Part shown: positions 23,551 to 32,137 of the stretch, piece by piece | Position numbering within the stretch: position 1 is the first letter of the stretch | How the letters are laid out: every line of letters begins with the position of its first letter | DNA from: Chitinophagaceae bacterium | GTDB taxonomy: Bacteria; Bacteroidota; Bacteroidia; Chitinophagales; Chitinophagaceae | Assembly: GCA_017307755.1 (NCBI GenBank) | Contig: JAFKGQ010000005.1 | Span: 248,001 to 312,000, forward strand | Reading direction: 5' to 3' | DNA length: 64,000 nt | The notes under the pieces: model-generated | Database searches by the model: none | Told to the model about the DNA's origin: nothing | Seen by the model: the letters and a program-made list of their open reading frames with translations, nothing else | Position numbers and translations under genes: made by a program

Positions 23551-23994
23551 TTAATTCTTCATTTTCTTAAAAACACTGATATCGCCACTTGCTGAGATGT
23601 TGAGTATATATTTCTTATTGTTTTTGGATACGGTGACAAAATAGCTCATACCGTTTTCCGCATGATCGAACTCGATAGCTTCGAGGATATCGTATCCATC
23701 GTATTCCTTATTGATGTTGACGACATAGGACAGAGGAAGTGCGTTGACCTCTATTGCGCGGCTGGTGGCGATGAAGTTACCCTGGTTGTCAAAGAATGCC
23801 TGCAAATTGAGATTGTTCCAGGTGAAATTGACCTCGGTGAAATCCTTTTTTACTTCATAAATTACTTTGGTAGCATTGGGGAACAACTTTTTAAAATGAT
23901 CGGCTCCTTTAAAATTCAGCGCGTTGTTGTCACCTGCAAAAGCGGCGCTTGCGATGGTTATTACCATTAAAGCGATGATTGATACCTTCTTCAT
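23551..23994 (-). CDS. Small secreted PepSY-like (BLIP-fold-like) protein
   Basis: A 147-residue protein with a clean signal peptide (MKKVSIIALMVITIASAAFA followed by GDNN). The mature part has HFKKLFPNATKVIYEVKKDFTEVNFTWNNL and LQAFFDNQGNFIATSRAIEV, the pattern of the PepSY-like/beta-lactamase-inhibitor-like family abundant in Chitinophagaceae. The function is unknown; binding of other periplasmic proteins has been proposed for the fold. The ATG at 23994 is chosen because the signal peptide begins there. It is divergent from dps. Confidence 0.75.
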   Translation of the reverse strand: MKKVSIIALMVITIASAAFAGDNNALNFKGADHFKKLFPNATKVIYEVKKDFTEVNFTWNNLNLQAFFDNQGNFIATSRAIEVNALPLSYVVNINKEYDGYDILEAIEFDHAENGMSYFVTVSKNNKKYILNISASGDISVFKKMKN

Positions 23995-24147
23995 AACTAT
24001 TAATTTTTTAAGTTTGTTTGCCAATTGATTGGTTGTACATACTAAGACCAACGTAATGCCAAATAAGTTACACTTACGTAACATATTGATAATTAGAGGT
24101 ATCGTAATTTGGCGTGATTACAGGACTGTACGGTATCGGACGATTGG

Positions 24148-24165
24148 TTGTTCGCTTGCGAACAA
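24148..24165. promoter_or_regulatory. 18-bp palindrome upstream of dps
   Basis: TTGTTCGC-TT-GCGAACAA is a perfect inverted repeat with a 2-base centre, located 41 bp before the dps start. The short centre favours a dimeric regulator site over a hairpin terminator. No regulator can be named from the sequence. Confidence 0.45.
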
Positions 24166-24206
24166 TTGCGGTCTAAAATCAGTTTCATTATTCAAAATAT
24201 CAAGCC

Positions 24207-24680
24207 ATGAACACAAACATTGGAATTTCCCAGCAGAATTTACAGGCGGTGGCAGCGGCGCTGTCCAAATTATTGGCCGATGAGTTTGTATTGTACACAA
24301 AGACGCGTAATGCGCATTGGAATGTGGAGGGGCCTGATTTTCATTCCATGCACATATTTTTTGAACAGCAGTATAATGCGCTGGATGAGACGATGGATAG
24401 TGTGGCTGAGCGTATCCGGCAGTTAGGGCATTTTGCGCCGGCTACTTTGAAGAGCTTTCTTTCGCTGACACATCTCACTGAGGTTTCCCGGGAGAAGAAT
24501 GACAGCATGGGCTTTATCAAGGAGCTGGTGGTGGACCATGAGAATATCATTATCTATATACGGGAGAACATCAACCGTATGGCGAACGAGTATGGGGATG
24601 CGGGCACCAGCGATTTTATCACGGGGCTCATGGAGGAGCATGAAAAGATGGCCTGGATGCTGCGTGCGCACCTGAAATAG
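24207..24680 (+). CDS. dps: Dps-family ferritin-like DNA protection protein
   Basis: A 157-residue four-helix protein. The ferroxidase-site segment AHWNVEGPDFHSMHIFFEQQY and ALDETMDSVAERIRQLG, supplying the His, Asp and Glu ligands shared between subunits, is intact. LVVDHENIIIYIRENI and DFITGLMEEHEKMAWMLRAHL complete the bundle. Dps stores iron and shields DNA from peroxide in starvation or oxidative stress. The palindrome at 24148-24165 is a possible control site. It ends four bases from the end of the convergent PBP1A gene. Confidence 0.94.
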   Translation: MNTNIGISQQNLQAVAAALSKLLADEFVLYTKTRNAHWNVEGPDFHSMHIFFEQQYNALDETMDSVAERIRQLGHFAPATLKSFLSLTHLTEVSREKNDSMGFIKELVVDHENIIIYIRENINRMANEYGDAGTSDFITGLMEEHEKMAWMLRAHLK

Positions 24681-24683
24681 CGG

Positions 24684-27104
24684 CTAGTCTTTGTGTTTCC
24701 CAAACAATCTTTTGAAGAAGCCTTCCTTTTTCTTTGGCGGCGGCGGTGCAGGATTTGCGTCTGTCACCGTAACCTTGATGGAGCCCTGGGGGCTGTTCTT
24801 TTGTATGGTGGCTTCTTTTAGGATCTTCTGCTCTTCGGGGGACAATTTAGAATCAGTCGGCACGGTGGGGGCGCTGGTATCGAGATATTGGTTGGCCTTG
24901 CCGTTGCCTTCATTGGCGCCTTCTGCTCCGGGAGGCGCTATTTTCTCGATGTTCATGTAGTCGTACATCATTTCCTTACGCATGTTCTCGGGCTGGATGA
25001 ACTTTGCGTTATGGTCGATGCCCAGGGTCCTGTCTGCGAGGACTTTTGCAAAGAAGTATTCCCAGATGGGTCTTGCGGCTTGTGCGCCGTAGCCGAGTCC
25101 GCTTTCCAGGTGGATGAAGCGGGCGTCGCATCCTATCCAGGCGCCGGCCATCAGCTGTGGGATATAGCCCATGAACCAGGCGTCGGAGTTATCGTTGGTG
25201 GTTCCTGTCTTACCTCCCATTTCGGAGATACCGAGTCTATTGCGCAGTCCGGCTGCCGTGCCGAAATCGACGGGCCCCTGCATCATACGGGCCATGGTAT
25301 AGGCGGTGGCCTGGCTGATGACTTCTTTTCTTTTTGTGTCCATGCGGTCGAGGACGTTGCCATTTTTATCCTCAATCCTGGAAATATAGTAAGGTTTGGT
25401 GCTAAAGCCGCTGGAAGGGAATATGGTATATCCCCACATCATCTCAAAAAGAGACAGATCGCAGGCGCCCAGCGCCATGGAAGGGTAGGGGTCGATCTTT
25501 GTAGGGATGCCGATGTCGCTGACGTATTGGGCAAAACGTTTGGGGCCTACCTGTTTCATGATATAGGCGGCTACGCCATTGATGGACCAGGCCAGTCCGT
25601 TGGCCATGGTGGTTGTTCCGCCCTCGTGTTTATCCATACGGGCGGGGACATAGCCAAACCCGGGGAAATATTGCTGACTGGTCTGGCATTCCGTCTCCGG
25701 GGTAAAGTTAAAGTCTTCGATGGCCAGACTGTAGAGGAAGGGTTTGATCGAGCTACCTACCTGTCTTTTGGTATTGACGTTGACATGATCGAATTTAAAG
25801 GTCTTGAAGTCGATGCCTCCTACCCAGGCTTTTACGGCGCCGGTGACGGGGTCCATTACCATAAAGGCTGTCTGCAGCATCTGTTGGTGATACTTGATGG
25901 AATCCATCGGCGTCATCACGGTATCTTTTTCTCTTTTGCTGTTCCAGGCGAATATGCGCATTGGTACGGCATGAAAGAAGGTCTTACGGATGTCGGCATC
26001 GCTGAGGCCTTCGTCCTCGAGGCTTCTCCATCTATCGCTGTTATGCATGGCAGCGTCCAGGATGTTCTGGTGTTCCTTCCAGATCAATCCTTTGCGCAGG
26101 CTGGGCTGTGCGTTCAGCGCTCTTTGCAGGATGGGCAGCTGTTTGGCTACGGCCTCATCGGCGTACAGCTGCATTCTGGGGTTGATGGTAGTATATACCC
26201 GCAGGCCGTCCTCGTAGAGATTGTAGGGTTCTCCTGTTGCGGGGTTCTTATGTTCTTTACACCATCTTTTTAGTTCTTCCCTGAGGATATCTCTGAAATA
26301 AGGCGCCAGCCCGTTGTTCTCGTCGAGCTTTTTATAGTTGCTCATATCGATGGGCAGGGCCTTGTATTTAGCGGCCTCGGCGGGTGTGACATAATTGTTC
26401 TTCACCATCTGATTGATGACGGTGTTGCGTCTGTCGTAAGCGGCTTTGATATTCCTGCGGGGGTTGTACAGGGTGTTGCCTTTCAGCATACCGATGAGCA
26501 CTGCGGCTTCGTCCACGTTGAGGCGATCGGGCTCCTTGTTAAAGAAGGTGCGGGCGGCGTTGCGAATGCCGTAGACATTGTCTCCGAAAGGGACTTCATT
26601 GAGATAGAGGGCGAGGATCTCCTGTTTTGTAAAGTTGCGTTCCAGTTTGATGGCGATGATCCATTCTTTCAGCTTTTCGATACCGCGGCGGGCGAAGTTC
26701 CTGGAGCCTTGTTCCAGCAGGTTTTTTGCCAACTGCTGGGTGATGGTGCTGCCGCCGCCGTCCCTGCCCAACTTGACCACGGCCCGCATGACGGAAAAGC
26801 CGTCTATTCCCGAGTGGTCATAGAATCTTTCGTCCTCGGTGGCTACCAGGGCATTAACCACATTGGGGCTGATGTCCCTGAACTCCACATTGCTGCGATT
26901 GCCTTTGTCCTTATAGTATTTGCCCATGGCGGTGCCATCTTCGGCGAAGACTTCGGTGGCCAGGGTGATGGAAGGGTTCTCCAATTCTTTCAGGGAGGGC
27001 AGGGAGCCGAACACGCCCAGATTGATCAATACCAGGAAAAGAATAAAGGCGGCCAGTCCATAGAAAAAGACTTTCCAGAAAATGCGAACCAATTTAGAAG
27101 GCAT
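24684..27104 (-). CDS. Penicillin-binding protein 1A, bifunctional glycosyltransferase/transpeptidase
   Basis: An 806-residue inner-membrane enzyme. A short cytoplasmic tail and a membrane helix (VFFYGLAAFILFLVLINLGVFG) precede the GT51 domain (EDERFYDHSGID with the catalytic Glu, GGSTITQQLAKNLL, KLKEWIIAIKLERNFTKQEILALYLNEVPFG). The transpeptidase domain follows with RQVGSSIKPFLYS (SxxK), SIN in AWSINGVAAY and GKTGTTNDNSDAWF (KTGT). It polymerises and cross-links peptidoglycan. The C-terminal 70 residues are Pro/Lys-rich. It lies 49 bp downstream of the SprE-like gene on the same strand. Confidence 0.95.
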   Translation of the reverse strand: MPSKLVRIFWKVFFYGLAAFILFLVLINLGVFGSLPSLKELENPSITLATEVFAEDGTAMGKYYKDKGNRSNVEFRDISPNVVNALVATEDERFYDHSGIDGFSVMRAVVKLGRDGGGSTITQQLAKNLLEQGSRNFARRGIEKLKEWIIAIKLERNFTKQEILALYLNEVPFGDNVYGIRNAARTFFNKEPDRLNVDEAAVLIGMLKGNTLYNPRRNIKAAYDRRNTVINQMVKNNYVTPAEAAKYKALPIDMSNYKKLDENNGLAPYFRDILREELKRWCKEHKNPATGEPYNLYEDGLRVYTTINPRMQLYADEAVAKQLPILQRALNAQPSLRKGLIWKEHQNILDAAMHNSDRWRSLEDEGLSDADIRKTFFHAVPMRIFAWNSKREKDTVMTPMDSIKYHQQMLQTAFMVMDPVTGAVKAWVGGIDFKTFKFDHVNVNTKRQVGSSIKPFLYSLAIEDFNFTPETECQTSQQYFPGFGYVPARMDKHEGGTTTMANGLAWSINGVAAYIMKQVGPKRFAQYVSDIGIPTKIDPYPSMALGACDLSLFEMMWGYTIFPSSGFSTKPYYISRIEDKNGNVLDRMDTKRKEVISQATAYTMARMMQGPVDFGTAAGLRNRLGISEMGGKTGTTNDNSDAWFMGYIPQLMAGAWIGCDARFIHLESGLGYGAQAARPIWEYFFAKVLADRTLGIDHNAKFIQPENMRKEMMYDYMNIEKIAPPGAEGANEGNGKANQYLDTSAPTVPTDSKLSPEEQKILKEATIQKNSPQGSIKVTVTDANPAPPPPKKKEGFFKRLFGKHKD

Positions 27105-27153
27105 ATATCGAGTTGTTGTAATTAATAGGGTCAGTACATATTCCGTTCCAAAG

Positions 27154-30100
27154 TTAAAATTTCCCCGGGTAAGCGGCGGAAAGAAACTGTCTGTATCCCT
27201 GCATATCTTTATTCTGCATCAATAGCTCAAGATTGGGCGCCGAGATGGGCAGGAAGGTGTATTTTCCCGCGGGTAACCACGGTACTACTTCCCTGGGGGC
27301 GGCGGCTTTGGCTTTTTGCAGGTAGTCCAGTGCGGTGGTGCTGTTTTCAAAGGTATTGATGACCACCAGCTTTATACTATCGGTTAAGGATGTGTTGTTG
27401 ATGGTAAGGGACTTATCATAGAAGTTTTCCAGGTTATAGCGGGTGAAGGCGTTGCGGGTTTCTGTAACATATACCGGGTCTACCTTATCCAGGACGATGA
27501 TCACGGAATGGGGTTTTTCCGGCGTAAAGGAGAAGGCCGAGTTCAGGGACCGGATCTTAGCCGCCATGGCTGCTGTATCGGCCTGTAATTTCTTTACAGC
27601 TGCCTGGATGGAGTCGGCCCTTTGCCGTAACAGGGCCATTTGGATCGAGTCCTGCATGGCTTTGGCCATTGCGGCCTGGATGGAGTCCATCTGTTTGTGC
27701 AGTTTGGCGAGCTGACCTGCATCCATGGTGATCTTATTCATGCTGGCCGTATCGAACCTTAATTTTTCGCCAGGTATGGTGATCCCGGGTTTTATGCCGC
27801 CGGCGACCGGTGCGGCTCCGGACGCCTGTATATTGGCTTTGGACAAAGTGGTCGTATCTTCTTTTTTTAACAGTCGGGTGTCATCGCGTACCAGTTTGGG
27901 AGCAGAGGGGGCAGTGACCTTGCCCGGCATCAGGACGGTAGCTGTGGATACGGTGTCGTCATCGGAAGCCCGTTTCACCTCCAGTTTTGTGAGATAATCC
28001 TCTATTTCGCGACGCCGGCGCAGCACGTCTATCAGGGCGGCGGCCTTTGCAGCCATGGGGGTTTTGGGAAATTTCATACCTATGTTCGCCAGGATACCGA
28101 TGGCCCGCTGATCATCCTTGTTGCGTATATGGTATACCGCCTCGATATATAGTAGTTGGGGCGTCCAGTATTTATCGCCATAGAGGCTGTCTGCTATTTT
28201 CTTGTCAGCCAGCGCTTCCTGGAATCTGCCTTCTATAAAAGAGTTGTAGATCTTTTCGTACTGGTGCGTGGCGTCCACTTTCAGGCTGCCTTCTGCCTGT
28301 ACGGTGGAATCCGGGTTGGAGGCCAGGGCGGCGGCGCGGCCGGCGGGAAAACCTTTTTTCAGCAGAGCGAGCACCCTGTCTGCGTTTGCCATATCCCCGA
28401 GTTTTTTATAGCAATAGTACATGTTCAACAGTGTCTGTTCTCTGAAAGCAGTAGAGGGGTATTTCTGCAGCAGGCTGTCGTCCATGATCACGGCGGACTG
28501 ATAATCGCTGATGCCTTCCTGGTAGGTCTTTCCCAGCATGTACATTGCCTTTTCGACCGAGTCGTTGAGCTTTTTCATTTTTTCGGGGGTCAGCGGAAGG
28601 TTGTCCATAAGGGCTTTAAAGCTGATGGGGCCGGCTGCTGCTGCGGCGGCTTTGACATCCATATCTGCCATGCCGGCGGCATTTTTTTCACCCGGGCGCT
28701 GCAGCTGTTGGTTTTTTACCAGGGAGGAGAGCTGCCAGTTATCCACGTTGGGTCTGTTGCCCCATTTTGTCTTAAAATCGTTGTATCCCTTTGATTTCAG
28801 GGATGGGTTATTAAAATACCAGTCGGTGTTGCCGGAGTTTGTGCCGAAGAGATCGGGGATGGCGGTATTGTTGTTCAGGAAGCCATTGTTGACGGAGGTG
28901 CTGTCCCCCTCATCCCGCAGACCTTGTCTGCGCCGAAGGGTCTTTACCAGCTTTTTGATATAGGCGTCCCTTTCTGCGGGAGGGAGGGCCGCGATGCGTT
29001 GCAGGCTGTCCTGTCTTTCCATGATCTGTAGCTGTGCCACGATTGTAGCCAGGGCCGCCTTACGTTCCGGGAGCCAGCTAATGTCCCCCAGGGACCCGGT
29101 GGGGTCGTTGGTATTGAGGCTATCGTAATAGTTCTTAGCGGCTTTGTATTTTTTTTCTTCGAAAGAGAGGTTGGCCAGTTGTAAAAAAGCTTTGTTACGC
29201 TGGCTGCCGATGATCCCGGCGCCGGCTTTTGTACAGAGTATGAGGAAGGCTTCCGCACCGGGTTTATTGTTCCTTTCCAGTTCCATCTGAGCGGCTGTGT
29301 AATAGATGATGTCCCTGTAGGATTCATAACGGTCCTTATGTCCCATTTTCACCAGTGCGTCGATATTCTTCCGGATGAAATCTTCTCCGCCCTCTTTGTT
29401 TTGCCGGATGGCGTTTAGACGGGCATAGACTTCCAGGACAGGATTATAGGTGTGGCGAATGGTCCGTTCGTAAAAGGTCCTTGCTTCGTAGCTGCGGTCT
29501 ATCTTTTCATACAATTGGGCGATGAGGTATTCCCAGCGGGCTATTTCTTCATGGTTCTCTGCTGCGGGCAGGGCTTTTTCCAGGTAGAAGGCGGCGCTGT
29601 CATAGGTAGACTGCCGGTAGAAAGAAAGGGCCTGCATTTCCGCCAGACCCGGGGCCAGACGGGACGGAAATTGTGGATCGTGTTTCAATACTTCAATAAG
29701 GCTGGTGGCTTCTGCGTACTGGCTCCTTGCCAGGTAGGTCCTGATCTTCCATAATAGCGCTTCATTGCGGCTGGGCGGTCTGGAGAAAGCTTTTTGCAAG
29801 ACATTCCTTTTCTCCAGCGTAGAGACGATGTTGGCATTTCCTCCTTCATCGGCGTTGGCGTTGCTGCCAATGGGTTTGTCGTAGCCATCGGCTTCTTTTG
29901 GAGCGAAGGCAAAGTTGACGAACTGGAAAGTGATATAGGCGGAATCGAAATCCTTTCTCAGGTAATAGGCTTCGCCGATCAGCATGTACAGATTGTCCAC
30001 CCAATCGCTGCGGGTGTCGTGTATAAGGATGCCAGTTGTACACTTGTATATAACGGAATCCAGCTCCCTTTTTTGTGCGAGGGTGGCTTCCAATGTATAA

Positions 30101-30396
30101 TTATAGAAGGGGAGGAGGCTGCTGTAATCGTCCTTATTCTGCTGTTTGGCCCGGGCGATGACCTGGTTGAGCTTTTCGTTGGCGTTGAAGTAATAATTAT
30201 AGTGAGTGACGGTGTTTTGGATGAAGCGGCGTACTCTTTTTATCTTTTTGGGGTTGTCGCCGGATTTTTCGGAGGCCAGGACCCTGTTCTCGAACTTTTT
30301 GGGTTTGGTCAGGTCATAGGCTACTCCCTGCTGTCCAAGGGTGGTCAGCGTCAGCATGGAAAAGACGGCAAATAGCAGAATTTTACTATAAGTCAC
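27154..30396 (-). CDS. TPR-repeat protein, SprE/PorW-like (gliding/type IX secretion)
   Basis: A 1080-residue secreted or lipid-attached-like protein with a leader (LLFAVFSMLTLTTLG) followed by YDLTKPKKFENRVLASEK, the opening typical of SprE-like proteins. TPR-like helical repeats run through residues about 130-820 (MLIGEAYYLRKDFDSAYITFQFV, EHARTFYERTIRH-type units). A coiled-coil region lies around 900-960 (MDSIQAAMAKAMQDSIQ), then a C-terminal domain (SVIIVLDKVDPVYVTETRNAFTRYNLENFYD). SprE/PorW participates in type IX secretion in Flavobacterium and Porphyromonas. No lipobox cysteine is seen after the leader, unlike classical SprE. Assignment is by overall layout. Confidence 0.75.
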   Translation of the reverse strand: MTYSKILLFAVFSMLTLTTLGQQGVAYDLTKPKKFENRVLASEKSGDNPKKIKRVRRFIQNTVTHYNYYFNANEKLNQVIARAKQQNKDDYSSLLPFYNYTLEATLAQKRELDSVIYKCTTGILIHDTRSDWVDNLYMLIGEAYYLRKDFDSAYITFQFVNFAFAPKEADGYDKPIGSNANADEGGNANIVSTLEKRNVLQKAFSRPPSRNEALLWKIRTYLARSQYAEATSLIEVLKHDPQFPSRLAPGLAEMQALSFYRQSTYDSAAFYLEKALPAAENHEEIARWEYLIAQLYEKIDRSYEARTFYERTIRHTYNPVLEVYARLNAIRQNKEGGEDFIRKNIDALVKMGHKDRYESYRDIIYYTAAQMELERNNKPGAEAFLILCTKAGAGIIGSQRNKAFLQLANLSFEEKKYKAAKNYYDSLNTNDPTGSLGDISWLPERKAALATIVAQLQIMERQDSLQRIAALPPAERDAYIKKLVKTLRRRQGLRDEGDSTSVNNGFLNNNTAIPDLFGTNSGNTDWYFNNPSLKSKGYNDFKTKWGNRPNVDNWQLSSLVKNQQLQRPGEKNAAGMADMDVKAAAAAAGPISFKALMDNLPLTPEKMKKLNDSVEKAMYMLGKTYQEGISDYQSAVIMDDSLLQKYPSTAFREQTLLNMYYCYKKLGDMANADRVLALLKKGFPAGRAAALASNPDSTVQAEGSLKVDATHQYEKIYNSFIEGRFQEALADKKIADSLYGDKYWTPQLLYIEAVYHIRNKDDQRAIGILANIGMKFPKTPMAAKAAALIDVLRRRREIEDYLTKLEVKRASDDDTVSTATVLMPGKVTAPSAPKLVRDDTRLLKKEDTTTLSKANIQASGAAPVAGGIKPGITIPGEKLRFDTASMNKITMDAGQLAKLHKQMDSIQAAMAKAMQDSIQMALLRQRADSIQAAVKKLQADTAAMAAKIRSLNSAFSFTPEKPHSVIIVLDKVDPVYVTETRNAFTRYNLENFYDKSLTINNTSLTDSIKLVVINTFENSTTALDYLQKAKAAAPREVVPWLPAGKYTFLPISAPNLELLMQNKDMQGYRQFLSAAYPGKF

Positions 30397-30529
30397 GAAC
30401 CCAACGTTTATCTCCGCAAGCTAAATCAAAATGTCCTATAATGTCCGGAATTGACCAATAACTCATTTTGGAAGAATTTATTGTATTGTCCAGGCAATCA
30501 ATTGTGATTAAATTCGTTAAGTTTGCTTA

Positions 30530-30600
30530 CCGGACCTAACGGTCCGGCGTTTGATTAGACGCTAAACTATTGCCCTTCGGGCATCGGACCTGTGGTCCGA
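30530..30600 (+). repeat. Structured dispersed repeat, copy C
   Basis: Stem I is CCGGACC-TAAC-GGTCCGG (30530-30547). The spacer GTTTGATTAGACGCTAAACTATT is nearly that of copy B. Stem II is GCCC-TTC-GGGC (30572-30582) and stem III is TCGGACC-TGT-GGTCCGA (30584-30600). Stems I and III share the arm CGGACC/GGTCCG and could cross-pair. This copy lies between divergent genes, 21 bp before a start codon, so it is not a terminator of either neighbour. Confidence 0.78.
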
Positions 30601-30621
30601 TTTATCCGCAATCAATCTCCT

Positions 30622-31017
30622 ATGGCCAAATTCGATGCCAATTCCACTTTCAAGCGTTTGCAGAACCGCTACCGTCTGGTAGTGATGAATGATGATACCT
30701 ATGAGGAAGTGGTGACTTTTAAATTGTCCCGTCTGAGCGTATATGTGGGGCTCTGCACGATTTTTGTATTGCTTACGGGGCTGACCGTAGCACTGATCGT
30801 TTTTACGCCGCTGAAGCTGTATATTCCCGGATATGGAGATGTGAATAATACCAAGGACTTACGTGAACTAAAAGTGCGTACTGATTCGTTAGAGCGGGAA
30901 GTCCGCTATAAGGACCAATACCTGGAGAGTATTCGCAGCGTGTTGCAGGGGAATACGACAGTGAAGGTGGACACGACGACGTTGAAAATCCCGAAACCTG
31001 AGAAAATTAACGACTAA
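30622..31017 (+). CDS. Membrane protein resembling the N-terminal part of M23 peptidases, peptidase domain absent
   Basis: A 131-residue protein: a basic/acidic N-terminal segment (RYRLVVMNDDTYEEVVTFKLSRL), one membrane helix (VYVGLCTIFVLLTGLTVALIVF), then TPLKLYIPGYGD and a coiled-coil segment (LRELKVRTDSLEREVRYKDQYLESI). In Bacteroidota this opening is typical of membrane-bound M23 endopeptidases encoded beside bactofilins, but here the frame stops before any HxxxD/HxH metallopeptidase motif. It is followed 29 bp later by the bactofilin gene. It may anchor bactofilin or recruit another hydrolase, which is inference. The ATG at 30622 avoids reading through the repeat copy C. Confidence 0.75.
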   Translation: MAKFDANSTFKRLQNRYRLVVMNDDTYEEVVTFKLSRLSVYVGLCTIFVLLTGLTVALIVFTPLKLYIPGYGDVNNTKDLRELKVRTDSLEREVRYKDQYLESIRSVLQGNTTVKVDTTTLKIPKPEKIND

Positions 31018-31046
31018 GATTCAATGACTATTTAAAATCTGATACT

Positions 31047-31493
31047 ATGTTTAATGGAAAATCCAAATCGGATGTCCTTGGAGAAAATCCCTCCACGGGC
31101 ACCAGTACCAGCCTTATTGGGGCCGGAACATCTATGAAGGGCGATATTACCAGCAACGGCGATCTGCGTATCGACGGAAACCTGGTAGGTAATATTAACT
31201 GCTCTGCCAAGGTGGTCATCGGCGCTAATGGTGTTGTACAGGGAGACATCAATGGTCAAACGGCCGACATTATGGGTAAGGTCACCGGTACGATCAAGGT
31301 CAAGGACCTTCTTCAGTTGAAAGGCGGCAGTAATGTCAACGGTAATATCCAGGCTGCCAAGCTGCAGATCGAGCCCACTGCCAATTTTAACGGGGAATGT
31401 CATATGGCTTCCCAGCCGGCTGCGGCAACGTCGAGTAAGCCGGCCCCGGAAATCAGTAAGGAGTTAAAACATGCAACCATCGCCGCCGGCTGA
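31047..31493 (+). CDS. Bactofilin
   Basis: A 148-residue polymer-forming cytoskeletal protein of the bactofilin (DUF583) family. The right-handed beta-helix core is seen as short repeats: SLIGAGTSMKGDITSNGDLRIDG, LVGNINCSAKVVIGANGVVQGDING, ADIMGKVTGTIKVKDLLQLKGG and SNVNGNIQAAKLQIEP. The Pro/Ala/Ser-rich C-terminal tail is variable. Bactofilins form membrane-associated filaments and position cell-wall enzymes. The upstream gene encodes a membrane stub that probably interacts with it. Its end overlaps the AtpZ-like gene by 23 bp. Confidence 0.93.
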   Translation: MFNGKSKSDVLGENPSTGTSTSLIGAGTSMKGDITSNGDLRIDGNLVGNINCSAKVVIGANGVVQGDINGQTADIMGKVTGTIKVKDLLQLKGGSNVNGNIQAAKLQIEPTANFNGECHMASQPAAATSSKPAPEISKELKHATIAAG

Positions 31494-31740
31494 TCCCGGG
31501 GAGAAGGAAGAACCGGGTAACGACCGGAAAATCAGCAATCGCCGCGAATTATTGCGTTATGCAGGATTATCTTCGGAGGTAATGGCCTCTGTAGGTATTT
31601 CTGTGTTCCTGGGGATAAAAGCCGATAAATGGCTTAAGCTTTCTTTTCCGGTGTTTTCCTTGTCATTACCTTTGCTGGTAATCATCTCACTGATCGTACG
31701 ATTGGTGAAAGAATCATCCCGGAAGAAAGATGGAAAATAA
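31471..31740 (+). CDS. AtpZ/AtpI-family small membrane protein
   Basis: An 89-residue protein with a charged N-terminus (EKEEPGNDRKISNRRELL) and two membrane helices (YAGLSSEVMASVGISVFLGIKADKWL and FPVFSLSLPLLVIISLIVRLV). The GxxxxDxW-like IKADKWL between the helices is typical of AtpZ, which helps F1F0 ATP synthase assembly or ion supply. It overlaps the bactofilin gene by 23 bp and the next gene by 11 bp. No ATP synthase subunit genes follow within the window. Confidence 0.8.
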   Translation: MQPSPPADPGEKEEPGNDRKISNRRELLRYAGLSSEVMASVGISVFLGIKADKWLKLSFPVFSLSLPLLVIISLIVRLVKESSRKKDGK

Positions 31741-32137
31741 TATGTCTGGTAAGTCTTTTTGGCCGATGGCGGCTGTTTTTGGTATCGTTCTGTTGTTGGT
31801 GCTGACCTCCCGCAATTGGCTGGCTGCGCAGTGGAATATGGACTATAGAGTGGTGCTGGTGGGCAACACGGTCCTGTTTATCGCGACAGCCTTTTCTTTT
31901 TACTTGTATTCCAAGTCTTTACGAAATAATAATGTACAGGTATTCCTCCGTATGATGTATTCCAGCCTGCTTGTAAAGATGGTGCTTTGCCTGGCAGCCG
32001 TCCTGATCTATCTGTTTGTGAGCAGGGACGTCAACAAGGCGGGGATCATCGCCTCGCTGGCGCTGTATGTCGTGTACACCTATATAGAGGTGAAAGTTTT
32101 AATGCGTCTGAGTAAGAACTCTCCAAAAAATGGCTAA
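31730..32137 (+). CDS. Four-helix membrane protein, AtpI-like
   Basis: A 135-residue protein with four hydrophobic segments (PMAAVFGIVLLLVLTSRNWL, VVLVGNTVLFIATAFSFYLY, LVKMVLCLAAVLIYLFV and GIIASLALYVVYTYIEVKVLM). Its composition and position after AtpZ resemble the small membrane protein placed before atpB in many Bacteroidota. The start may be the ATG at 31730 or 31742. Here the following gene is a SprT-like protein instead of atpB, with an 8-bp overlap. Confidence 0.7.
   Translation: MENNMSGKSFWPMAAVFGIVLLLVLTSRNWLAAQWNMDYRVVLVGNTVLFIATAFSFYLYSKSLRNNNVQVFLRMMYSSLLVKMVLCLAAVLIYLFVSRDVNKAGIIASLALYVVYTYIEVKVLMRLSKNSPKNG

Noticed and set aside
24888..26273. 461-residue open frame on the + strand
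   Set aside because: It is fully antisense to the PBP1A gene, whose conserved motifs are complete; the frame has no recognisable domain.
28156..28794. 212-residue + strand frame
   Set aside because: It is antisense to the SprE-like gene and has no independent support.
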